Source: Winogradskyella ludwigii
GTDB lineage: Bacteria; Bacteroidota; Bacteroidia; Flavobacteriales; Flavobacteriaceae
DNA: 64,000 bases
NCBI RefSeq assembly: GCF_013403985.1
Contig: NZ_JABFDF010000001.1
Coordinates: 372,001 to 436,000, forward strand
Direction of reading: 5' to 3'
Position numbers and translations under genes: made by a program. The notes beneath the pieces are model-generated. The model saw only the letters and a list, made by a program, of their open reading frames with translations. It was not told the origin of the DNA and ran no database searches. Each line of letters begins with the position of its first letter. Positions within the stretch are counted from its first letter, which is position 1. Positions 62,069 to 64,000 of the stretch are shown piece after piece.

Positions 62069-63916
62069 TTACTTTTTAATAATAGGGATTACTAAAATCA
62101 CTTTTGTCCCAACAGCTTTTTCATTGTCTTTTAAATCGATAAACTCCACACCGATTTTTTTATCACGGCCATAATTTAATAAATCTAATCGTTCCGTAGT
62201 CGCTTTTAAGGCAAAGGATTTGTGTTGCCCTTCTCTTTTCGTGTTTATTTTTTTCGATTTCTCTCTACCAATGCCGTTATCTTCAATGATACATTCTATA
62301 ATTTTATCTGAAGTTTTAGAAATAGATATATGAAGTTTTCTATTATCTTTTTTATGCAATAAACCATGCTTTAATGCATTTTCAACATAAGGCTGAACTA
62401 ACATTGTTGGGATATTAATCTCATCGAAATTCGCAGTCTCATCAACTTGAATGGTATATTCTAATTGTTCTTCAAAACGTAATTTCTCAAGCTCTAAGTA
62501 GAGCTTTAAATTATGAACTTCATCCTGAATTGAAATGAATCCTGTATCACTAAAATGAAGGTAATTCCGGATTAAATCGGCGAACTTCCCTAAATAATCA
62601 CTCGCCAGATTTTTTTGATTTAACACAATATAATCCTGAATAGAATTAAGCGCATTAAATATAAAATGTGGATTCATTTGTGCTTTCAAAGCCTTTAGTT
62701 CAGAATCTCTGTATTGCTTTTCAATGGCTAATCGCTTCTGTGTTTCTTTAAGTTCTATAGTTACTAATTCTGCTTTCTTCTTCGCTTTTAATCGACTAAA
62801 ATAAAAGATGGACACGAGTAGTATCAAGCCAGCAATTACAGCTGTACTAATAAAATAGATTTTATTTTTTTGATTAATGGTTTCAGTTAGTTTTAGTTTA
62901 GCTTCGGCTCTTTCTTTTTGAGTCGTAATTTGTTCTGTTTCGTATTCTGTTCTTATTCTATTAAGTTGAAAGGCTTGTTCTTTTTTAAATACAGAATCTT
63001 TATTTTGAATAAATAACTCAAAAGCTTCATTACTTTCTTTGTATTTGCCTAAGCTTGCGAGTATATCCTTTCTATTTTCATAGGTTAATCGAAGTCCTTT
63101 TGCATAATTTAGTGCATTATAATGCGTTAATGACGTATCGTTATACTGCAGTGCTTCTCTATAATTTTTCATTTTATAGTAAGCCTTCCCTAAATTCAAA
63201 TAACTGAAGCCCAAATGAAAATGATTGTTAGGCTCTTTTTTTCTAATTATTTTTGCCGCTTTGTTTAAAAGAATTATAGCATCAACATAGCTTTTATCAT
63301 ATTCTATATCTGCTTCTCCTTGCAAATTTAAAACACTTGCTAGCCAAATTGTGTCTTTTTGTATGAGTGAAAATTCTTTAGCTTGCTTTAGGTTCTTTGT
63401 TACATATTCATAACTATTTTTAGTTTTAACACCAATTATTCCAAATAAGGTATGTGTTAATATTAAATATTCTACATCGTTAGATTTTTGTGCATAATTA
63501 TGTGCCTTTAACGCATATTGTTTAGCTTCCTTATATTGAGATTGTTCGTATAGCGAATAACTAATGTTAACGTTTGTTACAGCAGCAAGTTTTTGATCAT
63601 CAATAGACTCATAAATTTGCGCTGATTTTATGAGATAGGTAATTGATTTTTCCGTTTCCCCTTGGTAATTATACACTCCTGCAAGGGTACCGTAAGATTT
63701 ACCTATACCTCTTAAATAATCATGCTTTTTAGAATAATTCAAAGTATAATTAGCCATCGTTTCGGCAGCCTCTAAATCAGTATTCATTAGACCTCTAACA
63801 ATAACTAATATACTGTCTACTTTCTTAATTACAATACTGTCATTTGCTTCTTCTTTTTGAGCAAAACAAAGTTGACCAATAAAAATAATTACGAAAAATA
63901 AGATTGCTTTTTTCAT
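62069..63916 (-). CDS. LytS-like sensor histidine kinase with periplasmic TPRs
   Basis: 615 aa. Signal peptide (about 1-19, CFAQ), a tetratricopeptide sensor region in the periplasm (about 25-330), one membrane helix (about 352-372), a coiled linker, then the His_kinase domain (phospho-acceptor His in KAQMNPHFIFNALNSIQDYI) and HATPase motifs (VENALKHGLLHKKDNRK, EDNGIGREKS). Typical Bacteroidota LytS-type kinase. Its gene is the first of a two-gene unit with the LytTR regulator. A perfect 14-bp palindrome lies upstream. Confidence 0.94.
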   Translation of the reverse strand: MKKAILFFVIIFIGQLCFAQKEEANDSIVIKKVDSILVIVRGLMNTDLEAAETMANYTLNYSKKHDYLRGIGKSYGTLAGVYNYQGETEKSITYLIKSAQIYESIDDQKLAAVTNVNISYSLYEQSQYKEAKQYALKAHNYAQKSNDVEYLILTHTLFGIIGVKTKNSYEYVTKNLKQAKEFSLIQKDTIWLASVLNLQGEADIEYDKSYVDAIILLNKAAKIIRKKEPNNHFHLGFSYLNLGKAYYKMKNYREALQYNDTSLTHYNALNYAKGLRLTYENRKDILASLGKYKESNEAFELFIQNKDSVFKKEQAFQLNRIRTEYETEQITTQKERAEAKLKLTETINQKNKIYFISTAVIAGLILLVSIFYFSRLKAKKKAELVTIELKETQKRLAIEKQYRDSELKALKAQMNPHFIFNALNSIQDYIVLNQKNLASDYLGKFADLIRNYLHFSDTGFISIQDEVHNLKLYLELEKLRFEEQLEYTIQVDETANFDEINIPTMLVQPYVENALKHGLLHKKDNRKLHISISKTSDKIIECIIEDNGIGREKSKKINTKREGQHKSFALKATTERLDLLNYGRDKKIGVEFIDLKDNEKAVGTKVILVIPIIKK

Positions 63917-63957
63917 TATTTAATACTGAGAAAGGTATAATTAAATTTTATACTGAA

Positions 63958-63971
63958 AAGAAGGCCTTCTT
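63958..63971. promoter_or_regulatory. Palindrome upstream of the two-component operon
   Basis: AAGAAGGCCTTCTT, a perfect 14-bp palindrome 42 nt from the kinase ATG. On the minus strand TACCTTTC (63930-63937) nearby is one base off a -7 box. Possible operator; the rest of the upstream region is outside the window. Confidence 0.35.
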
Positions 63972-64000
63972 CAAGAGGAAACAAAAATAAAATTAATAAC

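Overview
The window is a 64 kb chromosomal segment of a low-GC Bacteroidota, almost certainly a marine Flavobacteriaceae. The evidence is the mreBCD-mrdA-rodA order, Por-type (T9SS) sorting tails, DUF1573 and DUF6702 proteins, Bacteroidota promoters (TTG-N19-TAnnTTTG), the near absence of Shine-Dalgarno sequences, and several TTG/GTG starts. The genus cannot be fixed from the sequence; a relative of Olleya, Lacinutrix, Psychroserpens or Winogradskyella is a guess. I saw no tRNA, rRNA, CRISPR array, transposase or prophage.

Layout. 1-5.1 kb is the rod-shape and elongasome operon (mreB tail, mreC, mreD, PBP2, rodA). 5.1-27 kb is mostly housekeeping: valS, DUF1573, an aminotransferase with murB, an ECF sigma/anti-sigma pair, aquaporin Z, a GT2 glycosyltransferase with a second ECF sigma, lipA-GAPDH, a hybrid histidine kinase, lpxK, a NIF3 protein with a coiled-coil partner, msrA, a methyltransferase and a membrane histidine kinase. 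27.3-36 kb is a tryptophan/kynurenine catabolic cluster: kynureninase, kynurenine 3-monooxygenase, a RidA-type presumed 2-aminomuconate deaminase, an aldehyde dehydrogenase, an SDR lacking the catalytic Tyr/Lys, 3-hydroxyanthranilate dioxygenase and ACMS decarboxylase. It is interleaved with two unknown small proteins and two REP-like inverted repeats. 36-51.8 kb carries an O-methyltransferase, a HipA-like kinase with DUF3037, tatA, an M1 peptidase followed by DUF6702 and three tandem carboxypeptidase-regulatory-domain paralogues, pepE, gpmI, an acetyl-CoA hydrolase family protein, map and smaller genes. 51.8-61 kb encodes secreted proteins: one T9SS protein, one unknown exported protein, and three large T9SS leucine-rich-repeat proteins. 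61.3-63.9 kb is a LytS/LytR-like two-component system transcribed in the same direction.

Most interesting result. The four genes nearest the LytTR regulator (54541, 56592, 58854 and 61001, all minus strand) share an upstream architecture with exact spacing. Two AGAAGTT-like half-sites lie 21 bp apart, followed by exactly 28 bp of diverged sequence, an ATATTTG-type -7 box, and 28-30 bp to the ATG. Half-site sequence and 21-bp period fit the known LytTR-domain binding pattern, so this looks like a local regulon of surface proteins run by the adjacent two-component system. One member is an unrelated exported protein of unknown function, which argues against simple carry-over by gene duplication. 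A second candidate for something undescribed is a small RNA at about 25674-25796, with a full-consensus orphan promoter, two hairpins and a Rho-independent terminator.
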